Shown here: piece by piece, positions 1 to 10,155 of the stretch
Layout: every line of letters begins with the position of its first letter
Numbering within the stretch: the first letter of the stretch is position 1
NCBI GenBank assembly: GCA_028015205.1
Contig: CM051519.1
Location: 45,302,979-45,366,978, forward strand
Length of the DNA stretch: 64,000 bases
Reading direction: 5' to 3'
Origin: Mytilisepta virgata
Taxonomy: Eukaryota > Mollusca > Bivalvia > Mytilida > Mytilidae
Made by a program: the position numbers and the translations under genes
Notes under the pieces: model-generated
The model's input: the letters and a program-made list of their open reading frames with translations, nothing else
Told to the model about the DNA's origin: nothing
Database searches by the model: none

Positions 1-600
1 ATTATAGCAAGCATTCTTAATACAATACTTTGATCCAGTCTGTGGTTTTAATGTAGTCTTGTTCTAGTATCAAACATACTGAATTTAATACTAATTCGTA
101 CTTAATATTTTTTTACTGTTAATTTGTCTTTGTTTTTACTAATTACACACAATACTGTGATGAAGACAACACGACAAACCTAAGATGTAATCAATCTTCT
201 TTTGTTTTAAATCAGGTTTCCTCATTGGATTTTTTCCTGTCAAGTCCTAGACTCATCACGTATGAAATTTTTGTGTCCCACAAAATTTTCATGAGTCCTA
301 ATTTTTTCGGCAAGTCCCTCCAGAAGTTAAAATTTCTACTGGCTTTAAATGAGAGCAGATGTTCAGTTTTCAGTATACAGTTCATTTTTTTTTCATGAAA
401 TAGGACATCAACATGTACAGATGTGATGTTGTTGAATTTGTCAAAGTCTTGTTTCCAATGTTTGAATTATGCAGACTTTTAGAATATGCCTGATCTTTGT
501 TTAGAATGTATTATTATATTAAAGCAAAGCCATGGCTATTTAAAGTTATGATTTTTGTATCAAATTGTAATGACCCATGCCAATATGTTATGAAATGCAT
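1..600. other. AT-rich non-coding stretch
   Basis: I see no exon with acceptable splice sites, no convincing open frame and no repeat boundary here. The short frames present have no recognisable domain. It ends where the 601-1646 TIR element begins. Confidence 0.5.
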
Positions 601-1646
601 ACCGTTTTTTGGTAAGTATAGTGCGCACATTTATACCCTGGGTCATGTTTCTTGTAAGAGGAGTGCGCGTTATACATCGCTACAGACATTTTCTTAAGTC
701 TTTTTTCAGGTCCAAACTCCGACAAAGAAATTTCCAGGAGAAGTGAAGAGTACGGAATATTTTTGCTAAAACGTCGATTATTTTTATGTTTTACATGTTA
801 TATTTGTAATATGTATCTTGTCATGTTTTATTAAAATAAAATACATTTTATATCTCTGTAGTTACGTTTATCGTGTAAATTTGGCCATCTGTTTGCAATC
901 CGGAAGTTTGTCATGTCTTAATAAAGAAACAACAAAGCTTTTGATGTCGGTAAAATTGGCCTCAGTGTTTCTTGTTGTCATAACTTACTGTTTTTGTATG
1001 TGTTCATCATGGAGAGTAAACGTTGAGTGTATGAAAATTGAATAAACGACGCTCGTTTTGAAAAGATGAACCGCCATTTTTTCTAATGTATCAGGCGATC
1101 GCAATATTGTAAAGTGATGATTTAGTCTATGCAAGGACGTATATTAGATTAGTTATACGTCCTTGGTCTATGAGAAGTTTTTTTTTTATAAATACTTTTC
1201 TACTTTGTATTTTTTAAACAACTGATTAAAACCTTTCAAGAAATTATCATTGAAAACATGGTAATCCCATAACTGTTACCTGAACGAATTTAATTAGGAA
1301 CAAGGTGAACCTGTCATTGATTTGTTTTGACATTGATTAGACCCATTGATTAAGGTGTGATAATCCGGATTAAAAGCTAGAATCAACAAACAAAAAATAA
1401 AAATAATGAGATTTTAACAATTTATTTCAGCATATAAAATCTTATTTATTTGTCAGAATATTTGCAATTTCGTATTCCGTACGGAATTCTCCGAAATCGG
1501 TGTCCATTTAGAAAACTTCCAGTTTGCCGATTTTGGAGATGTGACTTTTCCTAAAATGTCTATGAGTATTATATGAACAAGAAACTTTTTTTCTCAAGTT
1601 TCTTGGACCAGAAAGGGGGTGCGCACTATACATACCAAAAGACGGT
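601..1646. mobile_element. Non-autonomous DNA transposon with 28-bp terminal inverted repeats
   Basis: Bases 601-628 and 1619-1646 are inverted copies of each other, matching at 26 of 28 positions, and include the shared core TATAGTGCGCAC. Trimming one or two bases leaves a TA dinucleotide at each edge (601-602 region and 1645-1646), the target duplication expected of Tc1/mariner/pogo-type elements. The interior has no transposase-length frame. It holds a 12-bp perfect stem at 1132-1143/1154-1165 and AATAAA-like motifs near 833, 920 and 1041. The class assignment rests on the TA ends only. Confidence 0.6.
710..769 (+). CDS. Possible short terminal exon (doubtful)
   Basis: A T-rich tract ending in TTTTTTCAG at 701-709 is followed by 19 codons and TAA (767-769), with several AATAAA-like motifs in the next 330 bases. 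This would fit the last exon of a plus-strand gene entering from the left. No upstream exon was found, the peptide is not recognised, and the segment lies inside the 601-1646 TIR element, so it could be transposon-derived or chance. Kept only as a candidate. Confidence 0.13.
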   Translation, partial: VQTPTKKFPGEVKSTEYFC

Positions 1647-2050
1647 AACATGTTTAAGGAAAATTAATATTTTTAAGTGAAAATGAACACTTGTGTTTGA
1701 CTGAAATTTAAAATTTTATTTCACAAATTCAATAAATGTCTCCAGCATTGAAAATGAAATAATGGTGCATGCAAGCCATGTCAAGATAAGCATGATAGGT
1801 AAAAAGTAGTGAAATGATAATCAGTTAAAATTATCATCTTTCCTTATTGTTTGGCAGATTTATTGTAAAAACATCATCTGTATTTTCACTAAGACTACTA
1901 CCTGGATTTACATATGTAAATTTATGTTTACAACAAAATAGATAACAAGAAAGGTCAACAATGACCAACTTGAAGTTTCTGTGTGTTACTAGCGAGACTT
2001 TTGCATTTATTCACAATATTACAGTAGAAACTGGGATGGGAAAACCTGTT
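1647..2050. other. AT-rich non-coding stretch
   Basis: No exon, RNA gene or clear repeat was recognised between the TIR element and the start of the next repeat-rich element. Confidence 0.4.
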
Positions 2051-3230
2051 CATGATAGGTGGTTTTCTGGAAGCTTTTTACACCTTTTAAATAAAATGCT
2101 CCGCTGGGCGCAGCTAGATACGACCGCAGATGTCGAACCCTGAATAGTTGGGGCAATTATGAACACAACATTCAAGCTTGATACAATACTGAATTTGGAT
2201 TGTGAATAAATATTTGACACAGCATAGGTTTCTGACACAGAATGAATGTTGTCTAAGAACTTAAAAATTTTGAATTTACCTATTCAAACCATATCAGTAT
2301 TATTTGTTTTTATATATAAATCAGAAATAACCAATTTAAAATTTAAAATTGGGCACACACATCAATTTCTTGCTATTGCGCAATACTGTGTAATTGAAAA
2401 TTTCTTCAAATATTTGACACATAATAGGTTTCTGACACAGAATAACTGAAATCAAAGAACTTAAAATTGGTCATATGATTTGAATTTATATTCAATTTTT
2501 TGCTTCTTGTGCAATACAATATGCTGTGGAGAATTGCCCCCCCCCAAAAAAAAAATAATTTACCCCTTTTTTTAGCTTTTGTGCAATACACTATGAAGTT
2601 GCACATTGACCCCCCCCCCAAAAAAAAAACAAAAAACAATAAAATTTATTGTAACCCCCCCCTTTTTTTTGCTAAACAAAATTTGAAATTTTCTTGTTAA
2701 TTTATGAAATATGAAATGAGAAAAAATTACCCCCTCCCCAATTTCTCATTACCCCCCCCCCCAAATTTTGTTTTCAACCCCCCCCCCCCCCCCCCCCATT
2801 TCTTTATACTTTGCAACCATAACAGCCCATTTAAATACACCATAACATATTAAAATAGAAAATGACATCATAGTCATGGATGGCAAATTTTAAATATACA
2901 TAATTTAAAAGCAGTTTAGATAAGATAAACAAAAAAGCTTCATCAGCACATTTTATATTGGCAAATTTCCAATGGAATTCGTTAATAATAAAGTTTTGAT
3001 AACAGGGCACACATATCAATTTCTTGCTATTGCGCAATACTGTGCAATTGAAAATTTCTTCAAATATTTGACACATAATAGGTTTCTGACACAGAATAAC
3101 TGAAATAAAGAACTTAGAATTGGTCATATGATTTGAATTTATATTCAATTTTTTGCTTTTGTGTAATACAATATGCTGTGGAGAATTGCCCCCCCCCCCC
3201 CAAAAAAAAATAATTTACCCCCTTTTTAGC

Positions 3231-3780
3231 TTTAATTTTGGACCCCGATTTGGACCAACTTGAAAACTGGGCCCATAATAAAAAAACTAAGTACATGTTT
3301 AGATTCAGCATATCAAAGAACCCCAAGAATTCAATTTTTGTTAAAATCAAACTAAGTTTAATTTTGGACCCTTTGGACCTTAATGTAGACCAATTTGAAA
3401 ACGGGACCAAAAATTAAGAATCTAAATGCACGGTTAGATTCGGCATATCAAAGAACCCCAATAGTTCAATTTTCGATGAAATCAAACAAAGTTTAATTTT
3501 GGACCCCGATTTGGACCAACTTGAAAACTGGGCCCATAATAAAAAAACTAAGTACATGTTTAGATTCAGCATATCAAAGAACCCAAAGAATTCAATTTTT
3601 GTTAAAATCAAACTAAGTTTAATTTTGGACCCTTTGGACCTTAATGTAGACCTATTTGAAAACGGGACCAAAAATTAAGAATCTAAATGCACGGTTAGAT
3701 TCGGCATATCAAAGAACCCCAATAGTTAAATTTTCAATGAAATCAAACAAAGTTTAATTTTGGACCCTTTTGGCCCCTAA
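3231..3780 (+). repeat. Two-step tandem repeat, about 261 bp (126 + 135)
   Basis: TTTAATTTTGGACCC recurs at 3231, 3357 and 3492. The alternate copies 261 bp apart are nearly identical, while neighbouring half-units differ more. It is therefore a small higher-order repeat built from two diverged half-units. It lies inside the 2090-4320 element. Confidence 0.75.
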
Positions 3781-4220
3781 TTCCTAAACTGTTGGGACCA
3801 AAACTCCAAAAATCAATCCCAATCTTCCTTTTGTGGTCATAAACCTTGTGTTTAAATTTCATAGATTTCTATTTACTTATACTAAAGTTATTGTGCAAAA
3901 ACCAAGAAAAATGCTTATTTTGGCCCTTTTTTAGCCCCTAATTCCTAAACTGTTGGGACCAAAACTCCCAAAAACAATCCCAACCTTCCTTTTGTGGTCA
4001 CAAACCTTGTGTTAAAATTTCATAGATTTCTATTTACTTATACTAGAGTTATTGTGCGAAAACCAAGAAAAATGCTTATTGGGCCCTTTTTTGGCCCCTG
4101 ATTCTTAAACTGTTGGGACCAAAACTCCCAAAATCAATCCCAACCTTCCTTTTGTGGTCATAAACCTTGTGTTTAAATTTCGAAGATTTCTATTAACTTA
4201 TACTAAAGTTATAGTGCGAA
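3781..4220 (+). repeat. About 160-bp tandem repeat, nearly three copies
   Basis: The motif TTCCTAAACTGTTGGGACC starts at 3781 and 3942, and a one-base variant starts at 4102, giving periods of 161 and 160 bp. Copies include the shared phrase CCTTCCTTTTGTGGTCA. The array runs directly into the GAC tract and terminal hairpin. Confidence 0.8.
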
Positions 4221-4688
4221 AACCAAATGTCTTTGGACGACGACGCAGACGACGACGCAGACGACGACGACGACGCCAACGTCATACCAATATACGACCA
4301 CAAAAATTTTGCGGTCGTATAAAAAGCATTAAGCAGCATGTGAAATCTATCACTCTGTAACAAAAGTTTTTTAAGTAATCTTATGGGTTCACTCGTTAAA
4401 ATATTCTTGCAAAGAGAAAATTTGTGCAAAACATTGTTTTCAAAAGTAAGTATCTCATCGAAAGTGGACAGGACATCATTGAAATCTGTCTTCAACAGGA
4501 ACAAATCTGAAGTAAAATTCTGCGTCAAAGTGAACAACACACAAACAGGATGCATCTAGATGAGTTCAATCCTATCAAACATTGTCTCATTGACATTTAT
4601 GTCATATCCTTACATTTCTATACCACTTGTTAAACTGTCCTGATATTCAACATTTTTTCCTGAAATAACACAAATAATCAAAACTTAC

Positions 4689-7600
4689 CATCATCCATAT
4701 CAATGGAATCAAACTCTGGTGTAAACTGTGGTTCAGACTTGACAACAACCACAGTGCCATCTCCTGACTTCATATAAAATGACCACCTGACAGACAGACC
4801 ATTCCACACTTTATCTATCATGTTGCTGTACATATGGTGTACATACATAAATGGATTCACTAGATGGATATTCTGTTCCATATTATCCTGATAAAAAGAA
4901 ATTATTTGAATTTTCTTACTGGTATTTGTTTATGTACATTGTCTGAATGTTTGTACTGCTTACGGGAAATAATACAATGTACTTATTCAATTTACGGAAC
5001 GTAAATCTGTGTAGTTGTTTCAAAGTTTGTCTATTTATACGGTGTTAATAACTGGCTGTTTCTGTAATGAGACTAGACTGCTATTATACTAAATTTGCCA
5101 AAAGCTGTACTTCTAAGCTAATCAAGATATGTTTATCTTTCATTTTGGAACAATTAATTGGACAGGTATGAAAAAACCGTTTCTCAAATGAAAATGGACC
5201 TGTTCCATTGATGTCCCTTCCTTATACCGGATTTGACAAGGGCAGCATGGCAGGTGTCCTGCAGGAAGCAGAGACAGGTTACTCTTCTGGAACACCTGAG
5301 TCTACCCCCAGTTTTTTGGTGGGGTCCATGTTGTTCATATGTTTTTAGTTTTTAATTGTAGTGCATGTATTGTTTTGGTCTTGTCTTCATTGTTCTCCGG
5401 AGTTTGTCAGTTGTTTCGATTTTCCCCTCCTTCGAATATCCCTTTGGTATTTCTTGACTTTACTTAAACAACCTATTTCTTGCATATAACATAAATTTAG
5501 GTTTACAGTTCCTATAAAAAGAACAAAAATGCTGTTAAATCTCTGTGAAGACTTGTTTGAAGATATTCAGTCACAAAATTGCATTAACAGACTCGTAAAA
5601 CAAATGCAACCTGTGAGCAGATAACAATGATTAGACTTGCTACAATTCCCTTTCTTTTATTTCTTTCTTACTAATTTATACGTTTACTGATAACTGCCAG
5701 TATACTGATTGCCCTTGGAGATGTCAGTATAATGTTAATCTCCTAGTTATAGCAGTAAAATTGTTAAAGGGGCAAAATTGAAAAAAAATAACAAGGAAGG
5801 GACATGTAGCAAGTCTAAACAATGATGAACAAACCTGATTTCAACACAAATTTACGTAGAAAGATAAAAGCAATTTTAAGTTTTTACACGGGCTAAAAAA
5901 TATTTTTTAGTCAATAGTAACCATACTTACCTCATCTAAATTAAATTTCATGAGTTGTGGAACTTGATTTTTACAACCGAATATACATGTGTTCTCTTCT
6001 TCTGTTGTATTATAAGCTTCTTCACAAGCTGCAATAAATCATTGACAGATTATCTTGTACAGTCAGTATTATCTTACATATAAGTACACATATCAAACAG
6101 GCATAACATTTTAAAATTTAATTAAAATACCAGAAATAATGTGTGCCAGAACTATGCAGTAAATCATAAGTGCATCTAGCGCATGGGTTATTTACAGCTG
6201 TAGTTCGGTCACAAGTTGTTTATTTATGGTACCAGTATTACAATTCAGCAATTAGTTATATATTTTATTACATTCAGAATCTAGCATTTTAGCAGAAATA
6301 AAATGAAACAAGAGTGGACACACTACATGTCTTGCCTGAGTATGCACATGGACACAGAATAATGATTATCTGATACCCGACATTTTGCAAGTCAAAAGAA
6401 AATGCATTGAAAGAAATTGAGGTTAAGGTCAAAAAGGCAGGTGTATTACTGACATTTATCCACTAAACTATCTATTGACCAAATATGGTGGGTCTAGGTA
6501 TTAATGTTGCTGAGAAATGGACCTATTCTCGGAAATGTGACAAAGCATGCAATTGACATCAAAGTCCAGAGGCAGGTGTCACTATAGATCAAACACGGAT
6601 GGGTCTAGTTATTACAGCTGCTAAAAAAAGGACTTAATCAAGAAATCTGGATGAAAGTCACTCAACCATGAAATTGAGGTCAAGGAACAGAGACAAGTGC
6701 CAGACAGGCATGTACCCACCAAGAACTATCAATAGACCAAATACAGTGGGTCTAGGTATTATGTAGTTTCTGAGAAACTGAAAAAGCGGCAAAGTCACTC
6801 AAGCATGCAATTGAGGTCAAGGTCCCAAACAAGGTGTCAGACTTTTCATGACGTCATGAATTGAAGGAACATACTCAAAAGATTGATAGCTGGACAATTG
6901 GCTGTATCATATACCCATAGACAACCATATATCAAATAAAACATATTTCTTCAAGCTTTCACTGTATATAAGTATTTTTAAGGAATTCCTTTCCAAATTA
7001 TTACCATTACAGAAAGATAACTGACAAAAAATAGGCCTCCCCCCTTCAAATATTTCAAAAACAGAGCAACCTCAGAGCATCATAGCAAAGATTCCTGCGT
7101 AATTTAGAGAACTGAGTATATGTGTTTTCCAAAGTTAACATTCAACTGGTTTCAGCACATGTAATTTCAGGGTACATGAAGTGGTATAAAAATGTTGTGT
7201 TTTCACCTACACTATTTTTGGATGTTTTCAGAGTAGTCTCCCATTAATAAAACTTTTCTGAAAATAATTACTTTTTCACATTTCATGCATTTTTTTAAAC
7301 TTCAATTAAAGCCAAGACTCTAATTTAAATAATGAAACCAAAAAACAATCAGAAATCAATACCTAGAACTTATAAATAGAGGGAATTCCATACCTATGAC
7401 ATCATATATTTAGGGATAAACTGTTATCACAGAGATATGTCTCGCCTTTTTGTAATTTTGATTATGCAAATGTTGAAATCATAATAGCAATACCTTAACA
7501 TCTTACACAAGTTATGCAAATATTCAAAGTCAATGAACCATGACTGAGTTACATGGTTAAACAATCTCCATTTAAATGAGATGTGTGAATGCTAATACAA

Positions 7601-8844
7601 CTGGATACCAAATACCATTGACTTATTATAAGACGTTCCCAAACCTAAATACAAAAATTTTGTCGGAAAAATTTGGTTGATTATATAGGGAATCACTGAT
7701 GCGTGACTGGAGTGGCCCCCACCCCCCCCTAACAAAAAGTTCTGGATCCGCCACTGATAGCAATACTTTAACATGTAAGTTCTGCAAATATTCAGTCAAT
7801 AAATATGCACGAATTAGCATACCTATGTGTAGCTTTTCAACCCAACCTCATCATGGCGAGACAAAAATCTTTTTGCTTGGCTTTGTGTCCAATAAAATAT
7901 AATTTTGTTTGTTTACTTATAGTTATTTATAGTTACTTATAGTTGATTTCCAGTACAGGATCCCTCAAGATTCCTCTTCACCAGACTCATAATATATGTA
8001 AAGTAAGCAAACCATTCAAAGTCAATAGACCATGACTGAGGGGGTGGAGCCAAATAATCTCCATGGCAATGAGATGTGGCAATGATAATACATCTGCATA
8101 CCAATTATCATTGACCTACCACTAGTGGATCCCCATAAACTGACCTAATCACAAACTAATACATGTAAAGTAAGCAAACCATTCAAAGTCAATAGACCAT
8201 GACTGAGGGGGTGAAGCCAAATAATCTCCATGGCAATGAGATGTAGCAATGGTAATACATCTGCATACCAATTATCATTGACCTAACACTAGTGGATCCC
8301 CATAAACTGACCTAATCACAAACTAATACATGTAAAGTAAGCAAACCATTCAAAGTCAATAGACCATGACTGAGGGGGTGGAGCCAAATAATCTCCATGG
8401 CAATGAGATGTAGCAATGGTAATACATCTGCATACCAATTATCATTGACCTACCACTAGTGGATCCCCATAAACTGACCTAATCACAAACTAATACATGT
8501 AAAGTAAGCAAACCATTCAAAGTCAATAGACCATGACTGAGGGGGTGGAGCCAAATAATCTCCATGGCAATGAGATGTAGCAATGGTAATACATCTGCAT
8601 ACCAATTATCATTGACCTACCACTAGTGGATCCCCATAAACTGACCTAATCACAAACTAATACATGTAAAGTAAGCAAACCATTCAAAGTCAATAGACCA
8701 TGACTGAGGGGGCGGAGCCAAATAATCTCCATGGCAATGAGATGTGGCAATGGTAATACATCTGCATACCAATTATCATTGACCTACCACTAGTGGATCC
8801 CCATAAAACTGAGCTAATCACAAACTAATACATTGTTGACGCCA

Positions 8845-8875
<31 letters not shown>

Positions 8876-10155
8876 CGACGCCGGAAACAGCATACCTATG
8901 TCTCGCCTTTTGACTCCGTCAAGGCGAGACAAAAAATTACTGGAATTTTATACGAAACTGTTGTTTGCATTCTAACCATGAAAAAGTGACAAAGTCACTC
9001 AAAGATGAAATTGAGGTCAAGGTCCCAAGCCAGGTGTCAGAATGGCATATACCCACTAAGAACTATCTATACACCAAATATGGTTGGCCTAGGTATTACA
9101 GTTTCTGAGAAATGGACTTAACCACGAAAAAGTGAAAAAGTCACTCAAGCATGAAATTGAGGTCAAGGTCCCAAGCCAGGTGTCAGACTGACATGTACCC
9201 ACCAAGAACTATCTATAGACTAAATATGGTTAGTCTAGGTATTCTAGTTTCTGAGTAATAGACTTAACCACGAAAATGTGACACAGGTCACTCAAGCATG
9301 AAATTGAGGTCAAGGTCAAAAGGCAGGTGTCAGACTGACATGTACCCACCCAGAACTATCTATTGACCAAATACAGTGGGTCTAGGTATTACAGTTGCTG
9401 AGAAATGGACTTAACCACGAAAAAGTGACAAAGTCACTCGAGCATGAAATTGAGGTCAAAGTCCCATGCCAGGTGTTGAATGATATATCACTAAATGTAG
9501 CAGATATGTATTTTTATCATATTTCCCAATGCATATATCGACCTGTTGAGGCCTTCAGAATTTCCCGTATTTTGGCACTGTGACATCGTAAAGACTTGAC
9601 CCGAATCTAATATGAGCTGACCAAAAATTTATTGGCGACATTATAACGTTTGACCCAACATTGACCTGAATATATGAGGAAAATATCCCATTATAGGCGG
9701 ATGGCCATTGAAAAGAAAGGAATTCCATTAAGATTGTTAGCTAACATTACGATAAATTTTTTTCAAACAAATATTGTAAAATATAAGCCGCTCGACACAT
9801 CCTATGTTCATTCGCCGAAAAAGCTTCACACTGTGTCTCGCGGCTAATATTTTACAATATATGTTTGCAGAAAACCTGATAATATATACGTACCAAATAT
9901 TTGCCTCTGAAAACCTTTTAAGCCTTCATTATATATGTATGCATACACTGGTAACAATTTCTTAAATTCTACTTTAAAAGTGTGTAGATCCTACAAATCT
10001 AATCCTTTAAAAAATTTTCATGATTTCTCGTCATCTATAAAGTACTTACAAGAAGAACAACCTTTCATGGTCATATTTAGATTTTCATGGTTATATATAA
10101 ATTCCATGATTGTGAAAAATCTACATCCTCTTTTGCATACATCTACCAAGTAACT
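4689..10155 (-). CDS. TMEM59: TMEM59-family membrane glycoprotein (partial, three internal exons)
   Basis: On the minus strand three exons join without breaking the frame: 10155-10050 (35 codons + 1 nt), 6028-5931 (98 nt) and 4887-4689 (199 nt). All have AG/GTAAGT-type junctions. The encoded stretch carries the cysteine pattern of the TMEM59/TMEM59L lumenal domain: CKRGCRFF, a CSSSCEEAY pair with three residues between cysteines as in vertebrates, then CIFGCKNQ. It continues with a WSFYMKSGDG segment and VVVVKSEPQF, matching the family's conserved WTFYLQADDG / KPE region. TMEM59 is a type I Golgi/endosomal glycoprotein linked in vertebrates to ATG16L1-dependent autophagy and to Wnt-receptor clustering. 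The first exon (signal peptide, TYPLHTY-like motif) and the transmembrane and tail exons were not found. The reading frame is open at both ends, so this is partial, not broken. The 4-kb intron between the first two exons is full of repeats. Confidence 0.82.
5180..5470 (+). mobile_element. 3' end of a Penelope-like retroelement
   Basis: This intronic segment resembles the sequence that follows the broken reverse transcriptase at 35151-35460. Shared features are an aggtTACtCTTCtGG-like block, then an AACACCTGAG/CAGCACCTG step, then a GT-rich stretch with GTTTTTAGTTTT. Only the 3' portion is present, as expected of a 5'-truncated retroelement. It lies between two exons of the TMEM59-like gene. 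The match was made by eye and is approximate. Confidence 0.45.
6310..6850 (+). repeat. Degenerate ~130-146 bp tandem repeats (left half)
   Basis: The phrase GAAATTGAGGTCAAGG or a close variant recurs near 6413, 6550, 6670 and 6808, along with CAGGTGTCAGAC and GGTCTAGGTATTA. The same unit forms the array at 8985-9480. The two arrays probably belonged to one block, later split by the 7436-8931 element. Confidence 0.6.
7436..8931 (+). mobile_element. Hairpin-ended tandem-repeat element with GCC tract
   Basis: This element has degenerate repeat units at 7440-7630 and after 7760, a nearly perfect 167-bp tandem block (7998-8832), a (GCC)n tract at about 8838-8884, and a terminal hairpin at 8899-8931 (arms TGTCTCGCC / GGCGAGACA). 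The left edge also begins with TGTCTCGCC near 7438. A separate insertion at about 7628-7760 contains a poly-C tract and GGATCCGCCACTG. There is no coding capacity. The element sits in the TMEM59-like intron, flanked on both sides by a different 146-bp repeat. Confidence 0.6.
7998..8832 (+). repeat. 167-bp tandem repeat, five copies
   Basis: GTAAAGTAAGCAAACCATTC begins at 7998, 8165, 8332, 8499 and 8666, an exact spacing of 167 bp each time. Copies differ at only a few positions, for example GGTGGAGCC, GGTGAAGCC and GGCGGAGCC. The uniformity points to recent amplification or homogenisation. Confidence 0.95.
8985..9480 (+). repeat. ~146-bp tandem repeat (right half)
   Basis: GAAATTGAGGTCAA begins at 9007, 9153, 9300 and 9446 (periods 146, 147, 146). 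It has the same unit as 6310-6850 but with higher copy-to-copy identity. Confidence 0.85.
9764..9867. repeat. Foldback (palindromic) element
   Basis: Left arm 9764-9799 and right arm 9832-9867 are inverted copies with about four mismatches over 36 bases, starting CAAACA/AATATTGTAAAATAT. The loop is about 32 bp. It lies just downstream (plus-strand sense) of the 146-bp array. Confidence 0.8.

Larger units (their letters stand above)
2090..4320 (+). mobile_element. Hairpin-ended tandem-repeat element with GAC tract
   Basis: The block ends at a terminal hairpin (4292-4320, arms ATACGACC / GGTCGTAT). Just before it is a GAC/GCA trinucleotide tract (about 4236-4276), and before that two tandem-repeat blocks (3231-3780 and 3781-4220). 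Upstream, a roughly 210-bp segment is present twice almost unchanged (2351-2560 and 3005-3215), with a third degenerate relative near 2190-2270. Each ends in a poly-C/poly-A tract. The left end is placed near 2090, where a segment with TACGACCGCAG begins, and is uncertain. There is no coding capacity; the arginine-rich frame across 4236-4276 only reflects the trinucleotide tract. The layout resembles non-autonomous Helitron-like or 'pearl' elements of bivalves. Confidence 0.6.

Noticed and set aside
4154..4360. Plus-strand frame with a run of about 14 arginines
   Set aside because: The arginines come from the GAC/ACG trinucleotide tract next to the terminal hairpin of the repeat element, not from a protein gene.
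7998..8832. Possible CRISPR-like array (regular 167-bp repeats)
   Set aside because: Whole units repeat without unique spacers, the host is clearly eukaryotic, and the array is part of a hairpin-ended element.
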